DNA from: Marinovum sp048263515
GTDB lineage: Bacteria > Pseudomonadota > Alphaproteobacteria > Rhodobacterales > Rhodobacteraceae
Direction of reading: 5' to 3'
Length of the DNA: 64,000 bases
Assembly (NCBI RefSeq): GCF_048263515.1
Contig: NZ_JBLXEC010000013.1
Coordinates: 57,139 to 121,138, forward strand
How positions within the stretch are numbered: the first letter of the stretch is position 1; each line of letters opens with the position of its first letter. A program made the translations under genes and the position numbers. Positions 22,909 to 31,510 of this stretch are shown piece after piece. The notes under the pieces are model-generated. The model was not told the DNA's origin and searched no databases. It worked only from the letters and a program-made list of their open reading frames with translations.

Positions 22909-24147
22909 TCACTCCGCCGGGGCGGGGGCCCTCAGCGCGGCAAAGATGGTCTCGTTGCCCGGTTCCGGGTGGCGCGGGATCAGCAGTGCCAGCAGGAAGG
23001 AGCCCGAGGCGATGCCGGCCGCCGCCATGAACACCGAGGCGGGCGAGACCAGCCAGAGGTAGCCCAGCAGCGCCGGCAGGAAGACCGCGGCGATATGGTT
23101 GATGGTAAAGGCCACTGCCGCCGTCGGCGCGATGTCGCGCGGGTCAGCGATCTTCTGGAAGTAGGTCTTGAGCGCCAGCGCCAAGGCAAAGAACATGTGG
23201 TCGATGACATAGAGCGACGCCGCCAGCACCACGCCCCAGCCGAAGTAGTAGATGCCGCCATAGGCGAGGAAGACCGCCACCAGCCCGGCATACTCGAACA
23301 GGAGCGTCGCGCGTTCGCCGAAGCGGCCCACCGCTTGGCCCATCAGCGGCGCAAAGGCGATATTGGCCACCAGGTTGATCAGGAACAGCGCGGTGACCTC
23401 GTGCACCTGGAAGCCGAAGCGCTCGACCATCATGAAACCGGCAAAGACCACGAAGATCTGCCGCCGCGCGCCCGAGAGGAACTGCAGCAGGTAATACAGC
23501 CAGTAGCGCCGCCGCAGCACCAGCTTCTTGATCTGCGGATCGGGGGCCTCGAACCGCGGATAGAGCAGCATCGCCAGAACCGCCAACACCGCCGTGAGCC
23601 CGCCGGCGATCAGGTAGACATGGGTGTAGCTCAGGCCCAACGCCTCCCACGTCAGGACGATGGCGCCGTAGGCCAAAAGCGTCGCCGCCGAGCCGGCCGC
23701 CATCAACAGGCCAAGCACCCGGGGCGCCTGATCCTTGGGCAGCCATTGCAGCTGCAGCGACTGGTTGACGGTCTCGTAGTAGTGAAAGCCGATCGACGAC
23801 AGCATGGTGATCGTCAGGATCCCCGCCATCGAGGGATAGAAGGCCGTCAGCGCCGTGGCCACGCCCAGCAGCAAGAGCGACACCAGCCCCAGCACCTGTT
23901 CATGCATGAAGACGATGAGCGCGATCACCCCAACGGCCAGAAAGCCGGGGATCTCGCGCACCGTGTGCAGCCAGCCGATGTCCGAGCCGTCGAAGCCCGC
24001 CACTTCGATGACGAAATTGTTGAGCAAAGCCGACCACGTGGCAAAGGCCAGCGGCATCGCCGCCGCCATGACAAAGAGCAACGTCACCGGCCGCTGCCGG
24101 AGCGGCAGGGTGCGGGCGGTGGCAAGGGGGACGAGGCGTGTCAGCAT
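22909..24147 (-). CDS. MFS transporter
   Basis: 412 residues with about twelve transmembrane helices, starting MLTRLVPLATARTLPLRQRPVTLLFVMAAA. Shows an internal loop with RRRYWLYYLLQFLSGARRQIF between the two six-helix halves. The N-terminal half has WLHTVREIPGFLAVGVIALI. Start 4-5 codons before the conserved block, since nothing upstream looks coding. Transported substrate cannot be assigned. Confidence 0.85.
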   Translation of the reverse strand: MLTRLVPLATARTLPLRQRPVTLLFVMAAAMPLAFATWSALLNNFVIEVAGFDGSDIGWLHTVREIPGFLAVGVIALIVFMHEQVLGLVSLLLLGVATALTAFYPSMAGILTITMLSSIGFHYYETVNQSLQLQWLPKDQAPRVLGLLMAAGSAATLLAYGAIVLTWEALGLSYTHVYLIAGGLTAVLAVLAMLLYPRFEAPDPQIKKLVLRRRYWLYYLLQFLSGARRQIFVVFAGFMMVERFGFQVHEVTALFLINLVANIAFAPLMGQAVGRFGERATLLFEYAGLVAVFLAYGGIYYFGWGVVLAASLYVIDHMFFALALALKTYFQKIADPRDIAPTAAVAFTINHIAAVFLPALLGYLWLVSPASVFMAAAGIASGSFLLALLIPRHPEPGNETIFAALRAPAPAE

Positions 24148-24264
24148 GGCTCTGCCATACGCCCGGCCGCGCCCGAAGGCGAGAGAAAGTGATGCGCAGA
24201 CCCCTCTGCAGGAACGCACAGAGCCCGGTTTATCCCGGTCGCCGGGGGTGCTAATGACACCGCC

Positions 24265-24891
24265 ATGCTGAGTTCTGACGCCATCGCCCCGCTCTTTACC
24301 CGCGCCGACGGGCGCTATCTCTTTGCCCGCTGGGGCCGGCCGATCGCGCCGATTGTCTTTGGCGTGACCGAGGGCACCCTGCCGGTCATCAGGGGCGCGA
24401 TGGAGGCGGTGGTCGCCATGGCGGGCCACCACATGGCCGAGACCGACCCGGAGCTCGGCTCGAACTGCATGTTCTTCTTCTTCCGCGACTGGGACGAGCT
24501 GACCGAGGTGCCCGACCTCGACAAGCTGGTGCCCGACCTCGCGCCGCTGGTTTCGCGGCTCAAGGCGGCAGAGGCCAACCAGTACCGGGTGTTCCGCTTT
24601 GACGACCAGGGCGCGATCAAGGCGGCCTTCGTGTTCCTGCGGATGGATGCGGCGCTGGGCGCGATGCCGGCTGAAGATTTGGCGCTGGGGCAGGTGGTGC
24701 AGGTGATGTTGCTCTGGTCGGAACAGGCCTTTGCCGAGGTCTCGCCGCTGGCCATCGCCGGCGGCAAGACCGTGCTGCGCCCCGAGATCGGCGCGGTGAT
24801 CCGCGCCGGCTATGACCCGGTGATGCCGGCGGTGGCGCAGGATCCGACCCATGCGCTGCGGCTGGCAGCGCGGGTGGGCGCGGCGCAGTAG
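24265..24891 (+). CDS. Conserved protein of unknown function
   Basis: 208 residues, soluble, with no signal peptide or membrane helix. Recognisable stretches are LFARWGRPIAPIVFGV, MAGHHMAETDPELGSNCMFFFFRDWDEL and LRPEIGAVIRAGYDPVMPAVAQDP. Codon use matches neighbours. I know of no characterised homologue. It diverges from the MFS gene, sharing a 117-bp promoter region. Confidence 0.7.
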   Translation: MLSSDAIAPLFTRADGRYLFARWGRPIAPIVFGVTEGTLPVIRGAMEAVVAMAGHHMAETDPELGSNCMFFFFRDWDELTEVPDLDKLVPDLAPLVSRLKAAEANQYRVFRFDDQGAIKAAFVFLRMDAALGAMPAEDLALGQVVQVMLLWSEQAFAEVSPLAIAGGKTVLRPEIGAVIRAGYDPVMPAVAQDPTHALRLAARVGAAQ

Positions 24892-24932
24892 GCGACGGGC
24901 GGCGTCGGCAACTGGCGATGCCGCGTCCGGGG

Positions 24933-25286
24933 CTAGCTGCTCCTGACCTTGCCGATCCGCTCGGCCTGTTCGGTGTCATGCGGCAGGACCACGTCGAGCG
25001 AAAAGGTCAGCCGAGAGACCGTCTCGTTGGTGGCCTCGCCCTTGCCGCCAAGGCTGGCCTCGACCACCCAGATGCGGGCGCTGGCCCCGCCGGAGGCTTC
25101 CTCGGACTTGGCCGCGCTGACCGCGATGTCGAAGTTGAGCGTCGTGCGGGGCGCCACGAAGTCCTTGTCCTTGGTGTGCAGTCCGGGGTTGACCAGCCCG
25201 CCCAGCGGCCGGATCTCGTCATCGGCGGCCGTGACGGCCTGGGCGATGTCGGATATGGCGGAAACGACGAAATCCTTGAGGTCCAT
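24933..25286 (-). CDS. Small protein resembling trypsin-co-occurring (Trypco2-like) domains
   Basis: 117 residues beginning MDLKDFVVSAISDIAQAV, then a beta-rich part LNFDIAVSAAKSEEASGGASARIWVVEASLGGKG..VSRLTFSLDVVLP. This pattern (helix, conserved FDIAV, gap, VSR(I/L)xFxLxVxLP) is seen in small proteins often placed with proteases or STAND-type conflict systems. No such partner is next to it here. AGGAGG sits 7 nt before ATG 25286, which fixes the start. Family assignment is tentative. Confidence 0.6.
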   Translation of the reverse strand: MDLKDFVVSAISDIAQAVTAADDEIRPLGGLVNPGLHTKDKDFVAPRTTLNFDIAVSAAKSEEASGGASARIWVVEASLGGKGEATNETVSRLTFSLDVVLPHDTEQAERIGKVRSS

Positions 25287-25378
25287 CGCGTGATCCTCCT
25301 GCGGGAGACAACACGCAATAGTTGCACGGGTTGGCCTTTCGGACAATGAAGACCGAGAATGTGTGAGATGCGCCCCCT

Positions 25379-26200
25379 TCAGGCCGCCGCACTTTCCCGC
25401 GTTTCGGCATCGGCAATCGGCCAGTCCGTCATCAGGTCGCGCAGCAGTGGAAAGGCGCGGTGCATCCTGTCCATCTCGGCGGCCTGAACGATCCTGTCGG
25501 AGAATTGCGCCTTGCTGTCGTTGGTCTCATGCACCGCACGGATGTAGCTGGGCGTGCGGGAATAGATCACCCGCACCGGGCGGCGGTCGAGGATCTTCTT
25601 GTGGGCAATGCCGAAGGGCTGGCGCCGCGATCCGGTGGGTGCGGTGACCGCCAGCCCGAGGTTGGTGGCGGCATTGAGCCGGTGGCGCAGCGACATCTGC
25701 CCGTCGCGGAACACCGCCGAGATGCCGCGTGCATGCGAGATGAAGCAATATTCCTCGCCCGGGGCCCTCAGCTTCTTGGCCGCCAGCGCCTCGGCGCGCA
25801 GCCGCTCGGTGAAATCCACCGCCACGGCGTCATCGTCATCGAGCACGATCTGCGTGCTCCAGGGGTCGCTGGCAAAGGTCTCCTTGCGGTAGCGGGTGAA
25901 GCAGTCGCCGGCGCTGTCGGGAGCGCGAAAGATCACATGTGCCCGGTCGCCCAGCATGTCGCCACAGACCTGCTGCAACCGCGCCTTGTGGGGGTCGGGC
26001 AGGTCCTCGGCCGAAAGCACGATCAACCCGAAATCGCCATCGCTCTGATCGGCAAGCGAGCGCAGGGCGATCTTTTCGAGGAAGTAGTGCCGCTGGTCGA
26101 GACGGGCCTCGTCGAACAGCAGGGCCTTGTCGGTCGAGGCCTCGGACTGCCAGCCGGAGCGGCCGAAGAAGGAATAGCGCATCTCGTAGATCATATGCAT
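25379..26200 (-). CDS. Putative rhamnosyltransferase-type glycosyltransferase
   Basis: 273 residues starting MHMIYEMRYSFFGRSGWQSE. The acidic metal-site motif LDDDDAV lies in QIVLDDDDAVAVDFTERL (about residues 120-137), as in the putative rhamnosyl transferase family (PF11316-like, GT-A fold). FGLIVLSAEDLP and RYRKETFASDPWST flank it. No membrane helix. It probably decorates a surface or exported glycan; donor and acceptor are unknown, and no polysaccharide cluster surrounds it. Confidence 0.75.
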   Translation of the reverse strand: MHMIYEMRYSFFGRSGWQSEASTDKALLFDEARLDQRHYFLEKIALRSLADQSDGDFGLIVLSAEDLPDPHKARLQQVCGDMLGDRAHVIFRAPDSAGDCFTRYRKETFASDPWSTQIVLDDDDAVAVDFTERLRAEALAAKKLRAPGEEYCFISHARGISAVFRDGQMSLRHRLNAATNLGLAVTAPTGSRRQPFGIAHKKILDRRPVRVIYSRTPSYIRAVHETNDSKAQFSDRIVQAAEMDRMHRAFPLLRDLMTDWPIADAETRESAAA

Positions 26201-26364
26201 CGGCGGTCTCGCTGATCGGTTCACCGGAACACTAGCGAGCCAGCTGTCGGCAACCAAGCGGCTTTGACGCGGGCCGGCCCGCCGAAGCCAAATTGGATCG
26301 GCCCGGTTGCACGCCGGTCACGGGGATGGTTTGACAGGGGCAGGGCGGCAACAGGGGATTTGCG

Positions 26365-26754
26365 ATGCGGCATCGTTTCGACTGTCGGGTCTATTACGAA
26401 GACACCGATATGGCGGGGATCGTCTACCACGCCAATTTCCTCAAATACATCGAACGCGGGCGCAGCGAATGGGTGGCCTCGCTGGGGCTCGACCAGCGGG
26501 TGATGAAGGAGAGCGCCGGTCAGGCCTTTGTCGTGCGGCGGATCGAATGCGATTACCTGAGCCCGGGGCACTACGGCGACGACCTGACGGTCCTGACAAG
26601 GGCAGAGAAGGCGTCCGGCGCGCGCATGGTGCTGCGGCAGGAGGTCTGCCGGGGCGACGAGACCCTGTTCTCGGCTTTGGTGACGGTGGTCCTGCTGGGG
26701 CCGGGCGGTCAGCCGATGCGGCTGCCGGCAGAGTTGCGACAGGCGCTGGCCTAG
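26365..26754 (+). CDS. ybgC: Acyl-CoA thioesterase YbgC (Tol-Pal associated)
   Basis: 129-residue hot-dog-fold thioesterase. YYEDTDMAGIVYHANFLKYIERGRSEW (residues 10-36, broken here after YHANF) includes the active-site Asp in DTDMAG and the YHANFLKYxERxR motif of YbgC. Such genes normally start the tol-pal operon; here it is separate. It converges on the DsbD-like gene and shares its stop region: CTAG at 26751-26754 gives TAG on both strands. Confidence 0.88.
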   Translation: MRHRFDCRVYYEDTDMAGIVYHANFLKYIERGRSEWVASLGLDQRVMKESAGQAFVVRRIECDYLSPGHYGDDLTVLTRAEKASGARMVLRQEVCRGDETLFSALVTVVLLGPGGQPMRLPAELRQALA

Positions 26755-27554
26755 CCGGCAGAGCAGCCGCGAATGTCGACCGCGTGTTTCCTGCCAAGGA
26801 CCGTGAAACGCAGCCCCGAGCGGTCGAGCGCAAAGGGTGCGCCGTCGACATGCTGCATCTCGGTGCGCGCGGTCAGAACCGGCCCGTCGCGGCGGGCCTC
26901 GGCCTCGGTCACCCAGATCGCCGGGTTGGCGGTCTCGACCACCACGAATTCCGCGCCGCCGGCGCTGGGCATGGCGATGCTGGCGGTCAGCGAAATCCCA
27001 CCCTTGATCGGCGAGAGCCGGCAGGTCACCTGGCCTACCTTGGCCTCGCGGGCCGAAAGCGGCTGGTTCATCAGCGCCGCCACCAGTCGCGGATCGCGGC
27101 GGCCGTCGGGGGTCAGGCTGCCGGAGAACTGCACCGTCGCCGGCACGCAGACATCCTTGCAGACGCCCAGCTCCATCCGGCCGGTCAACTGCATGGGGCG
27201 GCCAGTGGTGTCGGGGCGGATCACCAGCGGGATCACCACGTCGCCGGGATAGCCGATCGAGGTCATGCCGTTCTGGTCCATGGCCTTGGGCGTCGGCCAG
27301 ACCGGCGCCAGGCTGCCGATGTTGCGGCTGCCGGCCCAGTCGAAGCGCGGCGGGATGCCGGCCTCGCCGGGGCTGCGCCAATAGGTCTTCCACCCCGGCG
27401 CCAGGTCGAGCAGAAGGCCCGCCACATGGCTGCCGTCGGCCTGCTGCCAGCCGGGGATCAGCGCGGCGCGCGCCACGTCGGTCTGGGCCTGCGCCGGGGC
27501 GGCGAGGCCCAGGGCCAGGGCTAGCGAGGTGAGGAGTTGGCGCATCATGATCAT
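26751..27554 (-). CDS. Periplasmic DsbD N-terminal-domain-like protein
   Basis: About 265 residues with a signal peptide (MRQLLTSLALALGLAAPAQAQ). It resembles the periplasmic alpha domain of thiol:disulfide interchange protein DsbD, with GWKTYWRSPGEAGIPPRFDW and the paired cysteines in ELGVCKDVCVPATV, but has no membrane or thioredoxin domain. It may accept or pass reducing equivalents in the periplasm. ATGs at 27554, 27548 and 27545 are all possible starts. It diverges from algH. Confidence 0.8.
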   Translation of the reverse strand: MIMMRQLLTSLALALGLAAPAQAQTDVARAALIPGWQQADGSHVAGLLLDLAPGWKTYWRSPGEAGIPPRFDWAGSRNIGSLAPVWPTPKAMDQNGMTSIGYPGDVVIPLVIRPDTTGRPMQLTGRMELGVCKDVCVPATVQFSGSLTPDGRRDPRLVAALMNQPLSAREAKVGQVTCRLSPIKGGISLTASIAMPSAGGAEFVVVETANPAIWVTEAEARRDGPVLTARTEMQHVDGAPFALDRSGLRFTVLGRKHAVDIRGCSAG

Positions 27555-27662
27555 GAGATGCGGGAAAGGCGGGTGAAATCCAACTCACTTTGTGGCGAGC
27601 CTTGCGTCATGTGGCGCCACGGCCCATCTTTGACCGCAAGACATCAAGGGAGCGCCGAGGTG

Positions 27663-28247
27663 ATGAACGAGCCGATGACCACAGCCGAGGACGGCGGGCT
27701 GACCGGCCAGCTGCTGATCGCGATGCCGGGCATGCTGGACCCGCGTTTTGCCCATTCGGTGGTGTATCTCTGCGCCCATTCGCCCGAAGGGGCGATGGGG
27801 CTGATCCTCAACAAGCCAGTGGCCGATCTGGGCCTGCGCGAACTGCTGGGCCAGCTCGACGTGGCGGTGACCGACGATTTCCGCGGCGCGCCGCTGCATT
27901 TCGGCGGTCCGGTCGAGCAGGGCCGGGGCTTTGTGCTGCACACACCGGACTACGAATCGCCGGTGGCGACGCTGCAGGTGGATGCGTCGGTCTCGATGAC
28001 CGCGACGATGGACATCCTCGAGGAGATCGGCGCCGGCCGCGGCCCGCAGCAGAGGCTGGTGGCGCTGGGCTATGCCGGCTGGGGCCCCGGGCAACTCGAG
28101 ATGGAGCTGGGGCAGAATGGCTGGCTGACCTGCGCGGCGGAGACCGGGCTGATCTTTGATACGCCGAATGCCGAGAAATGGGAGGCGGCGCTGCGGATCC
28201 TCGGTGTGGATGCGCTGGCGCTGTCATCGACGGCGGGACATGCGTGA
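27663..28247 (+). CDS. algH: UPF0301/AlgH family protein
   Basis: 194 residues. TGQLLIAMPGMLDPRFAHSVVYL, EGAMGLILNKP, GGPVEQGRGFVLH and GYAGWGPGQLExEL are the UPF0301 (YqgE/AlgH) signatures. Named from an alginate-regulation locus in Pseudomonas, but the biochemical function is unresolved. The ATG at 27663 follows GAGGTG; ATG 27675 is an alternative. Single gene. Confidence 0.9.
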   Translation: MNEPMTTAEDGGLTGQLLIAMPGMLDPRFAHSVVYLCAHSPEGAMGLILNKPVADLGLRELLGQLDVAVTDDFRGAPLHFGGPVEQGRGFVLHTPDYESPVATLQVDASVSMTATMDILEEIGAGRGPQQRLVALGYAGWGPGQLEMELGQNGWLTCAAETGLIFDTPNAEKWEAALRILGVDALALSSTAGHA

Positions 28248-28267
28248 CGGCTGATGGGCGTGAGGGG

Positions 28268-28291
28268 GAGGCCCCGGATCGGGTCCGGGGC
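28268..28291 (+). repeat. Dispersed GATC-centred palindromic repeat
   Basis: GAGGCCCCGGATCGGGTCCG and GGGC, 21 nt after the algH stop. Same family as the pair at 4302-4374. Confidence 0.75.
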
Positions 28292-28350
28292 GGGGTTGTT
28301 CTTGGGATAGCTGTCGTTCTTCGGCGGCTTCCTGAGCGCCAGGCTCCAAG

Positions 28351-28524
28351 GCGCGGAATCAAGGCCGCAGGCCGCCGCGCCATCGCCGGGCCGCCCCTAT
28401 GGCCCGGCGAATGGGTGACGTCGGCGCGCCGACCATTCAAAGCGCGCCGGTGGCTAGGAAAAAGCGTACAGAAGAACCGTTGCTTCGCCGCGCCGCGGCC
28501 CGACAATGACGCGGCTTGGTGCGA
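28351..28524 (+). repeat. Structured 180-bp repeat family, diverged copy E
   Basis: Opens with GGAATCAAGGCCGCAGGCC (28355-28373), identical to copies B and F, flanked by GGCGCGG and CCGCGCC, which pair. The arm GCCGCGCCATCGCCGGGCCG (28374-28393) pairs with GCGGCCCGACAATGACGCGG (28495-28514) apart from three C-A mismatches. The interior is unlike copies A-D and includes a perfect palindrome GTCGGCGCGCCGAC. With three GATC-type palindromes it fills the 402-bp gap between algH and the MBL gene; no gene is seen there. Confidence 0.6.
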
Positions 28525-28536
28525 AGGGGTGCGGGA

Positions 28537-28623
28537 GAGGCCCCGGATCGGGTCCGGGGCGCGACGGGCTTGGAGCAACGCGGGAGCTGCGCCCCACACG
28601 TCCCGGACCTGATCCGGGACCTC
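28537..28623. repeat. Dispersed palindromic repeat, inverted pair
   Basis: GAGGCCCCGGATCGGGTCCG with GGGC (28537-28560) and the opposite orientation GTCCCGGACCTGATCCGGGA with CCTC (28600-28623). They stand at the 3' side of the convergent MBL gene. Confidence 0.75.
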
Positions 28624-28649
28624 ACCTCACACCAGACGCCCCAAAACCC

Positions 28650-29699
28650 TCACTTCGACACGCTTTGCCACACCCAGGCGCCGTCCTCGCGAACAACCCG
28701 CGACGCGCGGCCCTCGTGCCAGAGGTGCAGGCAATGGGCCATCGCCTCGACCATCGCCAGGCCATATTCGCCCTCGCCGATCCGGCGTTTGAACAAAGGC
28801 GGGAAGCACTCGGTGGCGGTGTGCGGCTCGGCGAGATACTCCGACAGGCGGCGCAAGGCTCCATGGTGGTTGTCGATCAGCTGGTGCAGCCGCATCGGCA
28901 GCCCCGTAAAAGGCAGCTTGTGACCGCCCAGAACCAGGTGATCCTCGCGCGCCAGCGGCAGGAAGCGCTCGCAGCTTTCCAGCCAGTCGGAGACCGGATC
29001 GGCCTCGGGCTCGGTGGCATAGACGCCGATGTTGGACGAGATCGACGGCAAGATCTGATCCCCGGCAATCACCAGGTTGTCGTCGCGGCTCCAGAAGGTA
29101 GCATGGGCTGGGGCATGGCCGTTGCCCAGGTGCACATCCCAGCGACGGCCGCCCATGGTGACCTCGTCGCCCTCTTTCAGCCGGTGAAAGCCCAGCGGCA
29201 GCGGTGCCACCACATCGGCAAAGTTGAACGGCCGCTCGGCGGTGCGCCGGGCGAGGATCTCGGGGTCCATGCCGCAGGCGCGCCAGAAGTCCAGCGTCTG
29301 CTCGGTCGGCGCATGCTGTTCGTCCAGCGTCAGCATCCGTGCCATCAGCCACGCGGTGCGCGTGGTCCAGATCTCGGCGCCTTGCTCGGCCTTGAACCAA
29401 CCGGCCAGACCCACGTGATCGGGGTGGTGATGGGTCATCACCATGCGCCGCACCGGCTTGCCGGCCAGCGGACCGTCGAGCAGGCGCTGCCAGATCCGGC
29501 GGCTGCGGTTCGAAGCCATGCCGGCGTCGATCAGCGTCCAGCTGTCACCATCGTCGAGCGCATAGACGTTCACGTGGTCCAGCGCCATCGGCAGCGGCAG
29601 CCGCATCCAGAGCACGCCGGGCGCCACCTCGGTGGCCGCGCCCTCTTCGGGCGGATCAGGCCAGGGATAGCGGATGCCCGATGTGCCGCCGTCCATCAT
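28650..29699 (-). CDS. MBL-fold metallo-hydrolase
   Basis: 349 residues. Metal motif THHHPDH (H90, H92, D94, H95) in RMVMTHHHPDHVG, preceded by LIDAG and followed by GNGHAPAHATF and VIAGDQILP. The C-terminal 110 residues form a helical DNA-binding-like or lid extension common in this branch. The reaction (thioesterase, glyoxalase-II-like, lactonase) cannot be chosen. Its ATG overlaps the stop of the acyl-CoA dehydrogenase gene (TGATG), so the two are translationally coupled, which suggests a role in acyl-CoA or related metabolism. Confidence 0.88.
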   Translation of the reverse strand: MMDGGTSGIRYPWPDPPEEGAATEVAPGVLWMRLPLPMALDHVNVYALDDGDSWTLIDAGMASNRSRRIWQRLLDGPLAGKPVRRMVMTHHHPDHVGLAGWFKAEQGAEIWTTRTAWLMARMLTLDEQHAPTEQTLDFWRACGMDPEILARRTAERPFNFADVVAPLPLGFHRLKEGDEVTMGGRRWDVHLGNGHAPAHATFWSRDDNLVIAGDQILPSISSNIGVYATEPEADPVSDWLESCERFLPLAREDHLVLGGHKLPFTGLPMRLHQLIDNHHGALRRLSEYLAEPHTATECFPPLFKRRIGEGEYGLAMVEAMAHCLHLWHEGRASRVVREDGAWVWQSVSK

Positions 29700-31417
29700 C
29701 AGGAGGCCAGGTCTTCCGGCGTCAGCGCATAAAGCGAGGCCGCGCCAGCGCGGGCCTGTTCCAGCAGGCTGGCATGCTCGGGCAGCAGGCGCTCGATGTA
29801 GAACCGGGCGAGCCGGCCGCGGGAGCTGTCGGCGCCACCGGCCTCGGCGGCCTTGAGGTGGAAATGCCCGCCCAGCACCCGGGCAAAGCCCATCAGGAAG
29901 GGCACCGCACCGGCAAAGCGTTCGTTCAGGTCTTCGGTGCCGACCAGATCCTCGACCGCCTCGCGCAGGGTCTCGGAGGCCTGCCAGACCGGCTCGGCCA
30001 GGTCGGGCAGGGTGGCGCGCAGGCCTTCTGCATGAGCCTCGACCTCGTCGAGCAGCGCGTTCATCGCCTCGCCGCCGTCCATCATCTTGCGGCCCACAAG
30101 GTCCATCGCCTGGATGCCGTTGGTGCCTTCGTAGATCGCCGTCACCCGCACGTCGCGGTAAAATTGTGCTGCGCCGGTTTCCTCGATGAAGCCCATGCCG
30201 CCATGCACCTGAATGCCGGTCTCGGCGACGCGCATGCCGGTCTCGGTGCCGAAGGCCTTGGCAATCGGCGTCAGCAAAGCGGCGCGGGCCCGCCAGCCGG
30301 GCTCGCCGGTGGCATGGCCCATGTCGATCGCCTGGGCGCAGGCCACTGCGATGGCGCGGGCGACAAAGGTATCAGCGCGCATGGTGGCCAGCATCCGGCG
30401 CACGTCGGCATGATCGATGATCGTGCCGGTGCCGCCCTCGACGGGCGTGCGGCCCTGCTTGCGGTCGAGCGCATAGGCCAGCGCGGTCTGCGTCGCCGCC
30501 TCGGCCTGGCCCAGACCCTGAACACCGACTCCGAGCCGGGCGTTGTTCATCATGGTGAACATGGCGCGCATGCCGTCATGCGGCTCGCCCACCAGCCAAC
30601 CGGTGGCGCCGTCGTATTCCATCACCGCGGTGGGCGAGCCATGCAGGCCCATCTTGTGCTCGAGCGAGACCACGCGCAGGGAATTGGCCTTGCCGGGATT
30701 GCCGGCTTCGTCAGGGATGAACTTGGGCACGAGGAAGAGCGAGATGCCCTTGGTGCCGGGCTTGCCATCGGGCAGGCGCGCGAGGACGAGGTGGCAGACG
30801 TTCTCGGCAAAGTCGTTGTCGCCCCAGGAAATGAAGATCTTCTGGCCCGAGACCGCATAGGTGCCATCGCCATTGGGCTCGGCCTTGGACCGCAGCGCAC
30901 CGACGTCGGAGCCCGCCTGCGGCTCGGTCAGGTTCATCGTGCCGGTCCATTCGCCTGAGATCAGCTTGGGGATGTAAAGCGCCTTCAGCGCATCCGAGGC
31001 ATGGTTTTCCAGCGCCTCGATCTGGCCCTGGCTCATCAGCGGGGCGAGTTGCAGCGACAGACAGGCGCCCGAGAGCATGTCGTTGACCGCGGTGGTCAGC
31101 ATCATTGGCAGGCCCATGCCGCCGTGTTCGGGGCTGGCCGACATGCCGATCCAGCCGCCGTCGCCGATCGCCTTGTGGCCTTCGGCAAAGCCCGGCGAGG
31201 TGCGCACCACGCCGTTTTCCAACACTGCCGGGTGCAGGTCGCCATTGCGTTGATACTGTGAAAGCTTTTCCTCGCAGAGCCTGGCGGCCTCGGACAGAAC
31301 GGCCTGCGCCATGTCCTCGGTCGCTTCCCGGAATTTCTCGGTTGCTGAGACCGGTGCCATGGGCACCACGTGGCGGAAAATGACGTCGTAGTCACTGAGG
31401 GGGGCGGAATAGGCCAT
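29699..31417 (-). CDS. DmdC-like long acyl-CoA dehydrogenase
   Basis: 572-residue FAD enzyme of the large acyl-CoA dehydrogenase group that includes 3-methylmercaptopropionyl-CoA dehydrogenase (DmdC). Motifs: TMNLTEPQAGSDVGALR, SGQKIFISWGDNDF, IQVHGGMGFIEETGAAQFYRD and IYEGTNGIQAMDL (base Glu region), with a C-terminal Acyl-CoA_dh_C extension. AAGGGAG precedes the ATG. Roseobacters carry several paralogues, so either DMSP-derived or ordinary fatty acyl-CoA substrates are possible. Electrons would go to ETF and then to the ETF-QO encoded at 32899. Confidence 0.9.
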   Translation of the reverse strand: MAYSAPLSDYDVIFRHVVPMAPVSATEKFREATEDMAQAVLSEAARLCEEKLSQYQRNGDLHPAVLENGVVRTSPGFAEGHKAIGDGGWIGMSASPEHGGMGLPMMLTTAVNDMLSGACLSLQLAPLMSQGQIEALENHASDALKALYIPKLISGEWTGTMNLTEPQAGSDVGALRSKAEPNGDGTYAVSGQKIFISWGDNDFAENVCHLVLARLPDGKPGTKGISLFLVPKFIPDEAGNPGKANSLRVVSLEHKMGLHGSPTAVMEYDGATGWLVGEPHDGMRAMFTMMNNARLGVGVQGLGQAEAATQTALAYALDRKQGRTPVEGGTGTIIDHADVRRMLATMRADTFVARAIAVACAQAIDMGHATGEPGWRARAALLTPIAKAFGTETGMRVAETGIQVHGGMGFIEETGAAQFYRDVRVTAIYEGTNGIQAMDLVGRKMMDGGEAMNALLDEVEAHAEGLRATLPDLAEPVWQASETLREAVEDLVGTEDLNERFAGAVPFLMGFARVLGGHFHLKAAEAGGADSSRGRLARFYIERLLPEHASLLEQARAGAASLYALTPEDLAS

Positions 31418-31510
31418 GGGGAATACTCCCTTGCAAAGGCTTTGCTTTATGTTGGCTTCCAGCTATACGGCTGCGCAGCTTTGCGGCAACCGAAACGCGG
31501 CGTCACGGAT

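Noticed and set aside
22861..24192. 443-codon plus-strand frame opposite the MFS gene
   Set aside because: Antisense shadow with no motif; the minus-strand product has twelve clear helices.
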